64,000 nucleotides of DNA, from contig MARA01000039.1 in assembly GCA_001792895.1 (NCBI GenBank), forward strand, positions 186,001-250,000, given 5' to 3'. Every line of letters begins with the position of its first letter. Position 1 is the first letter of the stretch. Positions 45,204 through 56,553 of the stretch are shown piece after piece. This stretch comes from Lentinus brumalis. Its lineage: Eukaryota; Basidiomycota; Agaricomycetes; Polyporales; Polyporaceae. The notes under the pieces were generated by a model. The model was not told the DNA's origin, did no database searches, and saw only the letters and a program-made list of their open reading frames with translations. A program made the translations under genes and the position numbers.

Positions 45204-47415
45204 ATGACAACCTCATTGGATTCGGACAAAATATGGCCATTCAATTTGCTGGCATCTGGGGCTCCGTCCCATGTCAACGCGACGCATCCCTTGTGGGACG
45301 AGGCTTTCATTGTTGACGAAATGCACGGAGCCATGCAGAACAGATGGGTAGGACCGCTACCCGGTTCTGAGTGGGAATCACACGAGTTCCCTAGCCCTCT
45401 CAAGGGCGCGAAGCAAGTCGGAGAAACTGGGGGGTTGGTGGATGGTCGGCCCAACATCGTATGTGTATACTCTTCATGCTGTTTATCCTTCATTGTCTGA
45501 ATGCTTAACAGGGACATACGGTCGTTGGTGCATATGTCCGTCTGGATTCTTCCCTCTCCACAGCCGCCTGTTCATCCGAGCAATCTTTGCCCTTGGGTTG
45601 GTCGATGATGTCAGGAGATGCCTGGAACGATGTTCTGGCGTTGAACGTGACCTCCTTCGTGGACGACGATCCCTTCAATTTCAGTGATGGCAACGCAGCG
45701 TCTCACGAACTTCGTATCGGACTTGCCTCGCGCGCATATCATGCCCTTCTGCACGGTCACCGAGTGTTCGTCTTGGCATGCGTCCGCACCCCCACAACCT
45801 TCCGTTTCCTTCGATTCGACCGCAGCGGCGCCACATATACGGACGCATTCTCCGCTACTCACGACAACGCACTGCTGCATCAGTTCACCATGTGGATTCA
45901 CTATGCGCCGCACGACAAGATTGGTTTCGACACCTCAGTTACACTACTCCCCTCTGGTTCCCCTGACGGTCAGCGGGCTCGAGACATCTGTATGTCCTCT
46001 CCTTTGGGCGATGTCCTGACGGAGCACGCATCTCTCTGCCTCATTCAGATCTACGACGGTCGCACACGTACCTTCCACCGTATCGTGGCACGCCGTCCTG
46101 AGGATATCGAACAAGGATACCCCGGCCGTGCAACTCGTGCCTATCCTGTCGTTGACCTGGACGAGGGTTGCTTGGTCTTTCTGAAGGACACTTGGCGTGT
46201 CTTCCGAGCTGGGGTCCCCTCGGAAACTGACACTTATCGCCGTCTCGGGAAGGAGGGAGTCCGTTTCCTCCCGGACTTTTACTTTGGCGGCGATGTACCA
46301 TCGCACTCCCAGTCATCCGATAACCCGTTGTCGACGGTGCAAAGCACCCAGTGCACATACGACCTCGCACTTCGCCTGAAGGGTGCAGAGACCACAATAC
46401 CGTCGCATATTCATCATCGTCTCCTGATGAAGAAAATCGGACGAAGGCTGTCAACCTTCAAATCATCATGGGAACTTTGCAATGCAATTATGTGCGCCCT
46501 ACAAGGTGACTTGTTCGTTTGTGTTTGCACCCACGTTCACGAACGTCCGTCCGTAAGCTCACACAGACGCTTTTGACATCGCGCACATACTACATCGTAA
46601 TATCAGCGACGACAACATAATGATTGGCGAAGATGGAACTGGGATATTGATCGGCTGGAGTCATTGTATACATGATGATCGCCACGACTTATTGCGCACG
46701 GTACGCATCTGTCATCGGCCGCAGGGGCTACAAGTTGATTCAAATCCGTCATCCAGGGCACGCCCATTTTCATGGCCATCCCCTTCTCACACGAGGGCAG
46801 GCTGTTGGTATCCACTGTCGTCGATACGACCTCGAGTCCTTCCTCTACGTCCTCGTCTACAGTGTCCTGCGCTTCAGTCCGGCGTTCCAGGCAGACGCAG
46901 AGGAGATGTATTGGAGCTTTATAGAGTTCTTCGGCGACCCCGAATGCGTAGCGAAGACGCTCTTCCTCCTCAACACGGGGCGATTCGACGAGAGACGGCT
47001 CGCAATCAGGATGCCAGACTGCGACCCTCTCCTGCGACTGTTGTGCGAATTTCGCGCTCTGTTCACATACGTCTACTATCCCTGTCCGGAGGAGCGTGAC
47101 TCCAGCGACCCGCGCATCCAGGAGCAGCAGAAAGCGCGTCGGCAGAGGATGCGGGACGCCGCTGACGCACTCAACAACTCCTCGGAACCTGTCCTGCAGG
47201 TTATGCGTCGCTGGGTCGAGCGCAAGGACTTATGGCCGGAAAACGATGCTGCACAAGACAAGTTTGGTCCCGAATTTCGCGCAACGTACCGGGGCAAGGT
47301 ACCATATCGTGATTATACCGTGGTTGGAGGTGATTCAGATTGGTCAAGTAAGCCATGGCGGTCGGGGACACGACGCTACCTGGCTATGGATAGAAATGGG
47401 CGTATAGTATGGTAG
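45204..47415 (+). CDS. FunK1-type fungal protein kinase homologue, likely pseudokinase, frame disturbed
   Basis: FunK1 kinases are expanded in Agaricomycetes. Exon 1 (ATG 45204) ends at ...GRPNI and joins at 45512 to 'GHTVVGAYVRLDSSLSTAAC'. Family landmarks: 'GCLVFLKDTWRVF' (ATP-lysine region), 'FLPDFYFGGDVPSHS', 'GIHCRRYDLESFLYVLVYSV' and the Arg-Arg-Tyr end. The catalytic loop reads 'ILHRNISDDNIMI' with Asn replacing the catalytic Asp. The usual metal-binding Asp-Trp-Asp reads Gly-Trp-Ser (GILIGWSHCI). Both losses imply no phosphotransfer. The frame shifts between 46620 and 46740 (about 'LLRT' to 'GYKLIQIRHPGHAHFHGHPL') without a good intron; either one extra base or decay. The C-terminal end is intact to TAG 47413-47415. 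Confidence 0.75.
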
Positions 47416-47974
47416 GCGGGTACAACCTACTCGATTGCAGCAGATTTGGAGTCATATCTGTGTACAGTAATAGCGTGGTACGGCGCATGCATAACTCGAG
47501 AATCCGAAGCGCTATCCGCTGGGTCATGCACCAAATACGAGACGCGTCTGATGATCCCTCCATAGAGTACACTGATACGGGCGACGCGGACAGAGACTTC
47601 GTTCAGTGTGGAGATCCCGCACGTGATGATACACCTCGGTGATAGCTGAGAGCTTGGCCATCTTGCCAGGCAGATGCGTGCAGTCTCTTCCCTGCGACCC
47701 CAAGTGAGTGGTTACCTGCTCGAACAGGCAAAGTGCTCGCTCGCTTTGCGCTGCAGCTCAAGAACGCACCTTCATATCATGAACCCTGCTATCATTCACA
47801 AGGCATCTGACGAACTCGGGCACTTGTGGATAAACCCTGTTGTCCACAAGTTCTTGCATATCGCACAACAAACACAGACGACGCCCAGATACATCACGAG
47901 TTCGATCCTTTCCTTGTCACTTCTTCGCCAGTAGTTGCTAGTTCGATACCGCACCCATGCGTACCGCGTGTCCT
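47416..47974. other. Intergenic between converging genes
   Basis: 559 bp between the FunK1 stop and the stop of the PGG-motif gene. Nothing recognised. Confidence 0.4.
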
Positions 47975-49078
47975 TCAGAACAACTAGAGATCCGGGGAAT
48001 CAGCGCGTTGACTTCCGTGATACGGCTAAAGAACTTACTCCCGAGATGCTGTCCTTTCCTCCTGGCATTTCCCTGACCCTACGAAGGAGTAAAGCACAGA
48101 CGTGAGACCAGTGCGGTTCGACGACCGAATGGTAAATAAAGCAGGCACGTACCGGCGCGTTGGCTTGAAAGACTCTGACTGCTCTGCTGGGGCCCACAGG
48201 CCAGCGACACCAGATGTCGTCCTCTTGCTCCTGCGACTGCTGTTAGCACAAGTACAACGACCAGCTGTATGAGGCAGGGCTGTGGGGAGACTGACTTGGA
48301 CTGAGAGTCAGCTTCTTCGCTTTCGGCCTGCGGTTCGGCCGCAGGTGCAGGCGCAGCCTCCTGCAGGATCATCAGTGGTGTGTCTCATTGGCAATGAACG
48401 AGGCCTACCGCGGTAGATGGCTGGAACGGCTTCTGGGGAGCCGCAGCAAGCGCGTCATTGTCGTCTCCGTTGAAGTTGAAGATGTTTGCGTGAGAGCCAC
48501 CAGGAGGCTCGCGCACGCGGCGGGTAGGCTTGAAGTCAGAGGCGGGTGCGGATGGAGACGAGGTGGTGGAAGTGGTCGAAGGGGTTGTGCCCGCAGCAGG
48601 AAGCTCATTGGTGTTCGCGCCGCCGGACAGCTTCCCAAACTGCGCGTAACCTATATGAAAACGCGTCAGACTGTAGGAGAAAGAGCACTGGGCGCTTAGG
48701 CTCGGACGCACGAGGGAGCTTCTGGATGTTGGTGAAGTTCGTATCCACGGTCACCCCAGCATACCTGCGAGGGATGGGGTTCTTAGCGGGTGCATCGTCG
48801 TACATGGAGGGTAGGAGTAGGCGCAACTTACTTGAGGAACTCGAGGAGACTGCGCTTCGTGAAGACAATGTTGGTGTTATCCCAGTCAAGCATGCCTGGC
48901 GCGTGGAATAGGTCATACGCCCAACAGGCTGAGCCCTACAAGCTATCACGTACCGATCTGCGCAGGCCAGTCGCGCTCTTTGGAGAGGTCGATGGCCTCG
49001 GACGGGGTGAAGCTAGAGCATTGTGGGTTGGATCAGCATGCGAGGGTCGTGTTCGCGAAAGAGATCGTACGTGGACAT
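47975..49078 (-). CDS. Small protein with duplicated FKPTRRVRE-PGG motif (Jupiter/SPIRAL1-like signature)
   Basis: Not a gene I can name. About 215 residues from seven exons. Exon 1 codes only M-S-T; its join to 'FTPSEAIDLSKERDWPAQIG' skips an in-frame stop. A short conserved-looking N-domain follows (MLDWDNTNIVFTKRSLLEFL, KYAGVTVDTNFTNIQKLPR, YAQFGKLSGGANTNELPAAG). A disordered Ser/Thr/Pro/Ala linker carries 'FKPTRRVREPPGGSHANIFN', and the C-terminus repeats it: 'FKPTRRVREMPGGKDSISGL' then F and stop (TGA 47975-47977). R-V-R..PGG..S..LF motifs recall microtubule-binding Jupiter/HN1 and plant SPIRAL1 proteins; that link is only an inference. No frameshift is needed. Divergent from COQ7. Confidence 0.75.
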
Positions 49079-49279
49079 TGCGAGAGGGGTATATACAGGA
49101 GATGCTAGCCAGGCTGCGGTTAGAGGCAGAGGAGTGGTTGAAAGGCGGACACACCGCGTCTCTACACAACGCGCCTCATGGGCAGGCTGAGGTAAGCAGA
49201 ATATCCCCGTCACTCGCGCGGTCTCTCTGACAGTGAACGCCCCGCATCTTGCCTGCATACCCTACGCTTCTTTCTAATA
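49079..49279. promoter_or_regulatory. Bidirectional promoter, PGG-motif gene / COQ7
   Basis: 201 bp between divergent starts. Confidence 0.45.
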
Positions 49280-50089
49280 ATGTCAGCGGCCATGCTTGCC
49301 ACAGCTCGTTCGGCGGTCCTACGCCCGGCATCGCGGTCTGCAGCACGAACGCTAGCCACAGCCGCCCAGCCTCTCGCATCTAGCATCTACCTCGACCCAA
49401 CACGCTCCCAAGACCCTTCGGTGACCACAACTCCTCAAGACGTCTCTCCCGAGCTACGGCATGAGTTGGAGAGTGCGCTCAGAGTAGACCAAGCAGGCGA
49501 GCTTGCAGCAAACTGGATCTACAAAGGGCAACATGACGTTCTCGGTCGAGATCCCGCGACCGGACCCCTGATACAGGTCAGCATCAACCCCATTGCGCTG
49601 CCCTTGCGCAGCTGAACGTGTGCTGCAGGAAATGTGGGAACAGGAGAAGAAACACTTGACCGTTATGAACAAGTTGCAGTTGCAGCACCATGTCCGACCA
49701 ACGTTGCTCTGGGACCTCGCGCGAATAGGCGGGTACGGCCTCGGAGCAGTAACTGCGCTCATGGGCAAGGAGGCGGCAATGGCGTGTACTGAGGCCGTAG
49801 AGACCGTCATCGGCGAGCATTACGATGAGTGCGTGCCAGAGCATGCTCTCCTCCCCACCGCGCTGACCATGTCTCCTCTAGCCAACTCAAGGCACTCGAA
49901 CAGCTGCCGCAGAACCATCCCAGCGTGCCCCTTCTCCGGGATGTGATCAGAGAGTTCAGGGACGACGAGCTCGAGCACTTGGATATAGCGGTAGAGCACG
50001 ACTCGCAGAAGGCTCCTGCGCATGCCCTCTTGAGCACAATCGTGGGCACCGGGTGCAAGGTTGCGATCGAGTTGTGCAAGAGATTCTAG
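49280..50089 (+). CDS. COQ7: 5-demethoxyubiquinone hydroxylase Coq7 (Cat5)
   Basis: Di-iron hydroxylase of ubiquinone synthesis on the mitochondrial inner membrane. A basic mitochondrial leader (MSAAMLATARSAVLRPASRS) is followed by 'ELESALRVDQAGELAANWIY', 'KGQHDVLGRD', 'EMWEQEKKHLTVMNKLQLQH', 'ACTEAVETVIGEHYDEQL' and 'EFRDDELEHLDIAVEHDSQK'. The repeated E and ExxH positions form the di-iron site. It ends 'GTGCKVAIELCKRF'. Two short introns. Length and motifs are normal. Confidence 0.96.
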
Positions 50090-50167
50090 ACGAGACGGTC
50101 TTGGATAGAGCGATATACAATGTACCATCGTAATTGAGGTGCCAACGACGGCATAGTCTTCCTCCCC

Positions 50168-50639
50168 TCAATTCGACGCTTCGGGGGCGGGCGCAACGCG
50201 TGCCAGCGACTCCGTCTTGCGCTTTCCTGTCCAGTCCCACTTCATCTATAGTGAACACCGTCAGCAACGACACGAAGATACGTGCGACTCGACGTACATC
50301 TTGACTGTAGGCGACAGTGAAGACGGCGAGGGGGAAGACTACCATGCCAAGGATGGACTGCCTTGCTGTCCGGGAGTTGAAGCGGAAGTGCTTGTACACC
50401 GCTTCACGCTACTCGGCGGGGTCCTTAGCAATGTCTGAGCACGGACGTTGGTCAGAGACGCACCATGGTGTTCCACCGCTCAACGGCGGGGTCAGTCTAA
50501 GTATTCCCGCAGTGAGTATGTAGCCTTCCTTCCAGCAGTATTAAAGGACACATCTACCTTCGTGTACCCTGCATGAACAAGAATTGAGTGAGCAACAGGA
50601 GGAGATGGCCTGGAGAGAGGGCGCACCGTGTCCGGCCAT
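50168..50639 (-). CDS. NDUFB4: Complex I accessory subunit NDUFB4 (B15)
   Basis: Membrane-arm subunit of NADH:ubiquinone oxidoreductase. Only 81 residues spread over five exons, the first coding five residues: MAGHG, YTK, 'TDPAVERWNTM', 'REAVYKHFRFNSRTARQSIL', one transmembrane helix (GMVVFPLAVFTVAYSQD), then 'MKWDWTGKRKTESLARVAPA' and stop at 50168. The K-W-D-W-x-GKR block is typical of fungal B15 proteins. Easily missed by automatic prediction because every exon is tiny. Converges with COQ7 (78 bp between stops). Confidence 0.85.
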
Positions 50640-50765
50640 GGTGGATGCAGTCACAGTTCGTGCCGCCTGCAAGCGCCCATCACTTGACCTCTGACCACGA
50701 CCACCGCAGACCCGCTCTTCCCGGCCTCCCTCCTATCCGCTTCCTCACCTTGGACCACCACCGCC
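50640..50765. promoter_or_regulatory. Bidirectional promoter NDUFB4 / RRM-Gpatch gene
   Basis: 126 bp between divergent starts. Confidence 0.45.
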
Positions 50766-53569
50766 ATGGCATACAACCGAGAATGGGACAAAGGAAAACA
50801 AGCAGACTACGGCTGGCAGCCAGCTCCGAGGGGAAACGACATGCGCGAGGAGGAATACTACGGCGACAGTAAGCGCAGAAAGTTCAACGACGGCGTACGT
50901 TCCCGCTTTCAATGTTCCTTGTCCTCTTGGACCCGGCATTGAATCTCCGTAGGGGTACGACGCGTCCCAAGTATACGACGACTCCACATGGGACAACAGG
51001 CAATCATACGAGCAGGGTGGTTACTGGCAAGATGACCGCCAGCAGAAGGGCGGCGCGGGCGGAATGCACAACAAGAAGCGACTCGTCCCAAGCGAACCCA
51101 GTCCTCACGTTATCTTTCTTGGGCTCGACCCCGACTTCACAGAGTCCGACGTAAGTCCCGTCGTCTCGCACCTCGCCGCAGTCTGTGGCCCTCCCGCCTC
51201 ACGCTGAGTCCGGTGTTCCCCCAGATGCAAGCATACCTCACGAGCAACGGCTGCAGCATCGAGTCGGTCACCATCATACGAGACAGATCTACAGGCACTT
51301 GCCCCGTCCTCCTTCATAGCGTTCCGCAGTGCATTGACGTCTTCTTTCTCTGCGCTCCCTCCCCGCCTTGACCGTCCTCGCGTGCACGCGACAACTATCT
51401 ACCACTACATGCAGGTGTCTCCAAGGGATTCGGCTTCGCCCAGTTCACAAGTACTGAACACGCCCGCGCTTTCGTCGACCCCCTGTTCCCGTTCATTCAA
51501 ATACCGCCGCCGGCCTCCCACGGGGCATCTCTAACGGCCGCTTTCTACCGTTCATTAGAGGCGGGGAATCTCAATCCACCGGCTGGGCGGCGCGTCAAGA
51601 TTGACTACTCACAGAGCGCCGCCCCTGCAGACCGCCGCGGCAAGGGCCCATTCCAGATGAACGACGGCACTCGGGATATCGGGAACACCCAAGCCCCCGT
51701 ACTCCTCTTTCGCGGACTTGACCCGCTTTCGGGTCCGCAGGCGATCGCGCAAGCGATGAAGACGAGTTCGGGGTTGGGTAAGGAGGGAGCGCGAGGCATG
51801 CGGAGGATTATCCTCATCAAGGACAAGACAACTTTGGCAAGCTGGGGCTTCGCATTTGTAGAGTTTGTAGACATCGAGGTGCGTCGTACGCTTGGTTCAG
51901 CTACGATCACTGTTGACAGCGGTCGCAGTCCGCCTCTGCCGTTCTCGCAGCAACAATGTCTCCCAAACTGCACCCGAATGGCTTCCGAATTTCCGATCGT
52001 CCTGTCGCTGCGTCGTTTGCGCACCCCTACTCGTTCCAACCACTTGCGGACTACGCGCTACGCGACGACGCGTGCGTAATGTCTACGCCTTCGTTGGGCG
52101 GTATGGAGGGCGTGTGGGTCCGGTACTGGGATGAGGCATCGACAGCAGCAATAATTGAGTTCAAGGTGGAAGAGCCGGTCAAAGCGGCAATGACGGCGCC
52201 AGCGGTCAAGGAGAAGAGGGAAAAGAGGAAGAAGGGTTAGTCACTATAAGCAGATCTGTCAAGTCTGAGGTACTCATGTCGCGGTGGTGCAGAAGCGACT
52301 TCCCATGAGGCCACTGCCGAGGCATCTGCTCTTCCAGTATCCGACAAACCGGTTACTCTCAGCTTTAAGGGCGGCCTGGCTATGAAGGCGCCTGGGCAGG
52401 GCGCGCAGGCGAAGAAGCTTGTGCCTGTCTCCCAAGCGTTCTCGATGGACGATGCTGCTGAGGGCGAGGAAGCCTCTGCGACGAACGAGACGACAACCGC
52501 GGAAGATCCGAAGGGTTTGTCACGATACTGGGAGACAGCTGTTTGTGCGACTTGGCTGACAGTGTCTCGGCTGGTGTAGTTGCTGCCGCAAAGAGAGTCG
52601 CGCCGCTCATCGCGAGTAAGAAGGTCCGCATGCGCACGCTTCTCCATTGGACGCAGCTGTACTGACGATTCGATAGACTGTAAACAATATCAACAAGTGG
52701 AACCAGGTCCAAGACGTCCTGCACCACGATGCGCCGCAAGAAGTGCCTATCGCCCAACCTGTACGCATAATCCTGTCGTAGCCGAAACTGATCCTAAGTC
52801 CTATCAGGTTGCAAGTCCGGCACCCGCTGCCGTTGTCGTTGCTCCGGTCCAGGCAGCCAAAGCGGCGCCCCCTCCACAGCCCGAAGTGGAGTTTGAGTTC
52901 TCTGACACGGCGGCGATGACATGCCTGCTCTGTGCACGCCAGTTCAAGTCCCTCGACCAGCTCAAGCGGCACAACAAGGAATCCGACCTGCACAAGAAGA
53001 ACTACAAGGACGCAAATCTGCGTGACGTTGCGCGCGAGAAGGCGAAAGCCGCTCGCGCGAAGGCTGAACAGCAACAGCCCAAGTACCGCGACCGGGCATC
53101 CGAGCGGCGGGTTATGCACAACCAGCCCGACGTCCCGCGATCCACCCCAGAGGTGCGGCCGCCGAACAAGCGCAAGCAGTCGGAGGGCCCGCGTGCGCCT
53201 TCGCCGCCGCCCCCACCGCCGCCCGCGCCTGCTCAGGACGATAAGAACATCGGGAACAAGTTGTTGAAGATGATGGGTTGGAAGGAGGGCCAAGGTCTTG
53301 GAAGCGATGGTGAAGGACGAGTGGACCCTGTGTATGGCGTCTTTGCTGAGTTGAGTGCATGCCTCGCTAATGCTTGTCTCCAGACAAACTGCCCTCTATG
53401 CCGCTGGCGCTGGGCTCGGAGCGAGCAAACCCAAAGACATATCAAAGATTGCCAACGATTACAGCGGATATGTCAACCTGGCCAAGGATGCTGTGAGTCC
53501 ACAGTTCGACCGTCGTTCTTCGGATGCGTTCTCATACGTACGCAGGCTCGCGAGCGGTACGGGAACTGA
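50766..53569 (+). CDS. RRM / C2H2 / G-patch splicing regulator (RBM5/RBM10-like)
   Basis: Nuclear RNA-binding protein, likely a U2-stage splicing factor. It starts 'MAYNREWDKGKQADYGWQPA'. RRM1 has RNP2 'HVIFLGLDPDFTESD' and RNP1 'KGFGFAQF'; RRM2 has 'PVLLFRGLDPLSGPQAIAQA' and 'WGFAFVEF'. A C2H2 finger follows ('MTCLLCARQFKSLDQLKRHN', second histidine six residues on), then a Lys/Arg/Pro-rich stretch. The G-patch is 'GNKLLKMMGWKEGQGLG', and the end is 'DAARERYGN', TGA 53567-53569. Domain order equals RBM5/RBM10, though no OCRE tyrosine repeats are seen. One intron (51289-51416) appears to use a GC donor (ACAG|GCACTT). At least eight introns. Confidence 0.88.
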
Positions 53570-53982
53570 AGCAACTCTTCATGTGGTTTTGTACATTTGT
53601 ACATTGCTCCCTCGCCTCTTTCTTTGTCTCCATACTTGACCGCTGTATGTTCTATCAACCCTTGCTCGTCACTTTCTCGTCCTCCGCCTCAGCTCCTTTT
53701 TACATACTGTCTGTCTCTGCTTGTCTGTAATCATCACTTGCTCTCGAGCTCTGTATCCACAGTGCACAATATTGTCCCAATCGACCGCTCACCAGTTCAA
53801 TATACGCTCCTCCTGCAGGAAGACGAGAAAAGTGACGTCACACAGCGATAGGGGATGTAGAGCATGTCTCGGACAGCGGATTCGCAAACGAGGGGAATTA
53901 CCAAGAGTTGAAGCACCTCAGCCGTCCAGGGGAAGAACCTACTACAGATGCGGAACGGAGACGTATATTCTGCTTGCGATAA
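53570..53982. other. Intergenic between converging genes
   Basis: 413 bp, T/C-rich on the plus strand after the RRM-Gpatch stop, consistent with a 3' UTR. Confidence 0.4.
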
Positions 53983-54738
53983 TCACATCAACACGAGGGC
54001 GACAGTGCCGACAGCGGTCGCGCCGAGGACGGCGTAACCAGACGCGTACACGCCCTTGATAGTCAAGACTTGTAAGAAGCAAAGAGTCAGAAGCCCTGCG
54101 CCGTGAGGGTGCGAAGACATGACACTCACACCTGCCCACATCCCAACCCAAGTGCCGAAGACCGTTGAAGGAGTGGAAGGCGAATGGCGCGGCAAGGACG
54201 ACCTTGCCGGCGTACTTGACGGCGTCGGGGAGGCCCGCGATGAACTCGACGACGTGCGTCGAGTCGAAGGTGGTGGGTGCAACGAGGTAGGCGAGCGCGT
54301 ACCCGTACAGCACTTCATTTTGTTGAACGGGGATGGGTCATGGAAAGCAAGAGGATACTCACAGACACTGAGGGCAGCACCGGTCATACGGTTGGCAATC
54401 GAGGCAACCCAGGTGAGCTGGGGTTGGTAGATGGTGAAGTGGGGGGAAGAGGGGCGGCGGAGACGTTGCTGGTTGAGGATTTGTTCAGCAGCGGTGGGAG
54501 GGAGAGACTCAGTTTGGATAGTGCTAGTATCGTGCGTGTATTCAGTTAGGGTTCGGCATGGCGCATACAGCCAGCCGACACATACCGCCTGAAGATGACA
54601 TTGCGGAGAGCGACTGCACGCGATGTTCAACTCCTGGAATCTAGACAGGGCTCCGACTGTGTACGACGCACCATTCCTAGGCCTCAGGGCTGCCTGCCTG
54701 AGAGCGGGACCGAAACCGACTGCGCGGGTGGAGAACAT
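53983..54738 (-). CDS. SDHC: Succinate dehydrogenase cytochrome b560 subunit (SdhC/Sdh3)
   Basis: Membrane anchor of complex II that binds ubiquinone and heme b. It starts with a mitochondrial leader ([20 protein letters not shown]). '[20 protein letters not shown]' and '[20 protein letters not shown]' are the SdhC signature, followed by helix '[19 protein letters not shown]'. '[18 protein letters not shown]' carries the conserved heme-ligand His and Asp, and the last helix is '[18 protein letters not shown]'. Stop at 53983. Four exons. An open extension upstream of the ATG at 54738 lacks leader character, so I did not use it. Confidence 0.95.
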   Translation of the reverse strand: MFSTRAVGFGPALRQAALRPRNGASYTVGALSRFQELNIACSRSPQCHLQAVCVGWLYAPCRTLTEYTHDTSTIQTESLPPTAAEQILNQQRLRRPSSPHFTIYQPQLTWVASIANRMTGAALSVCEYPLAFHDPSPFNKMKCCTGTRSPTSLHPPPSTRRTSSSSSRASPTPSSTPARSSLPRHSPSTPSTVFGTWVGMWAGVSVMSSHPHGAGLLTLCFLQVLTIKGVYASGYAVLGATAVGTVALVLM

Positions 54739-54951
54739 GGTGGGCGGAGGAAGAGTGAATCTCGCACTGAGCTCGTCGGCTTTCACGTCGACCTCCATGT
54801 CGGCTTTCCGGACTCGGCGTCTCCACGTGATTGCTACCCGCGAGCCAATCACATCTCTCCCATTGCTGGGCGCTTGCCATCACAGTACTGTCCTTGTGTA
54901 CTATACATCGTCCGAGGCTGGACATACATGTAATAGTAACTAATGCCATAG

Positions 54952-56553
54952 CTAGTACCCGCCCTTGCCTGGCACAACGCCGTGCGCCGGTCCTCCCTTC
55001 CCAAACATCTTGCGAAGATCACCAGCGATCGCCTCAGGCTGCTCAAATGCTGCAAAGTGGCCTCCCTTGTCATGGTCAGATTCGAACACTAGATTCCCCA
55101 GTGTGTGCGACCACCTGTGCACGGAATTGTGTGAGTTTCGAGAGCGGAGCGATGGCAAGACTGAGCTGGCACGGACGATTTCGGCAGCTGGAAGATCTCC
55201 TTCGGAAAGTATGACACCCCGAGTGGCACAGACGTCCACACCGTTCCTTGGTCTGTATCGTGTGTCATGCCTCCTGTAAGCTCGTGATAGATCCTCGTTG
55301 ATGCCGCGGGCCCGGCCCTGGAGAGCCAGTACACGGAGATCCACTCAATCACTATTGGTCGGTCAGCTAGAGCAGGACCCTATATTGGCGACAGTGTTCG
55401 TTCATACCTTCGTCGTCCGTCCAAGGATACTCATCCGTCCACGAGACAAGCTTCTCGTAAATCCAGGAGAGGAGTCCAACCGGCGAGTCTGCGAGACTGT
55501 ACCCAATAGTCTGAGGCTTCGTGGCTTGCTCGATAAAGTACCCGGTACCCTTCGTGCGGTGCCGTTTCATGTTGGCCAACCGCTTCATGCTAGTCTCGTC
55601 ATACGACAGGAAGAACATGCCGAGGTACAGCAGAGGGTTCTTGAACAGCGACGGCGCACCGGGTCTGCAACAAGCTCAACTCAAACGTGCAACTTCATAA
55701 GGGATGTGTACGTACAGAGGCATGTTGGTATGCCACGCCTTCACATGTCGGTGACCGTAGTTGGTAACGACGTACTTGCCGAGCTGCGATCACATACATT
55801 AGCTGTTCCGGCAGGGGCGGCGAGATGGTAGACCTACCGCGTAGCCCCAATCGCCTCCTTGGTAAACTGTGACCGCACAGCTAGACATCAGGCATGTCAA
55901 TTGGTACGTCCGTATTATACACATACCATATTCCTCGTATCCTAAAGCTAACATAAGCTTGTTTAAGACCTACGACAGTGTCAGGAAACATAACGATGCT
56001 CATGCCTCGGCCGACCTACCTCGGCGTATTGAGGTCCCTTGAAACCCGGCTTGCTTGGGGCTTCGGAGAAACCAAACCCGGGCAAACTCGGGGCGACAAC
56101 ATGAAAGCTGGGATGGTCGGGTCCGCCGGCCGACAAGATTGGGAGGAGTTTCCTGACTTCAAGAAAAGAGCCGGGCCCTACATTGACACTGTCAGCAACA
56201 CGTCACGACACTGCAGGGAGGTGCCTACAGCCGTGCGCAAACAGCAGGGGGATCGCGCCAGCAACGTCGCTCTTCTGATGGACGTAGTGAATGTTGAGCG
56301 TCCCAAAGCCTTCAACCTCAATGTCGCGGGTAAACATAGGGAGCTTGTTGAGGGCAGCTTCGGACTTGCGCCAGTCGTAGCCATTCTGCCAGTGCCCGAC
56401 TAGCCTCTTTATGTCCGAGAGAGGGGCGCCATAGTTCCAAGCTGCGCCCTCGAGCTCGTCCGGGAAACGGGTAAGCTCTAGCTTCTTCTTCAAGAAGTCG
56501 AGCTCAGAGTCTGGAACAGAGATGGAGTACGGCCGTTCTTCGGAGCTGGCCAT
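54952..56553 (-). CDS. Epoxide hydrolase (alpha/beta hydrolase with EHN domain)
   Basis: Hydrolyses epoxides to diols; relatives are microsomal-type epoxide hydrolases and juvenile-hormone-like hydrolases. The N-terminal EHN domain reads '[20 protein letters not shown]', then '[16 protein letters not shown]'. The oxyanion motif HGWPGSF is split by an intron. '[18 protein letters not shown]' holds the nucleophile Asp. The lid follows ([20 protein letters not shown]), then '[14 protein letters not shown]' and the catalytic His in '[20 protein letters not shown]'. It ends 'GVVPGKGGY' at 54952. No signal peptide. About eight introns. Confidence 0.92.

Noticed and set aside
54739..54852. Upstream in-frame extension of SDHC
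   Set aside because: The extension ([20 protein letters not shown] and on) is acidic further along and lacks presequence character; the ATG at 54738 gives a proper leader.
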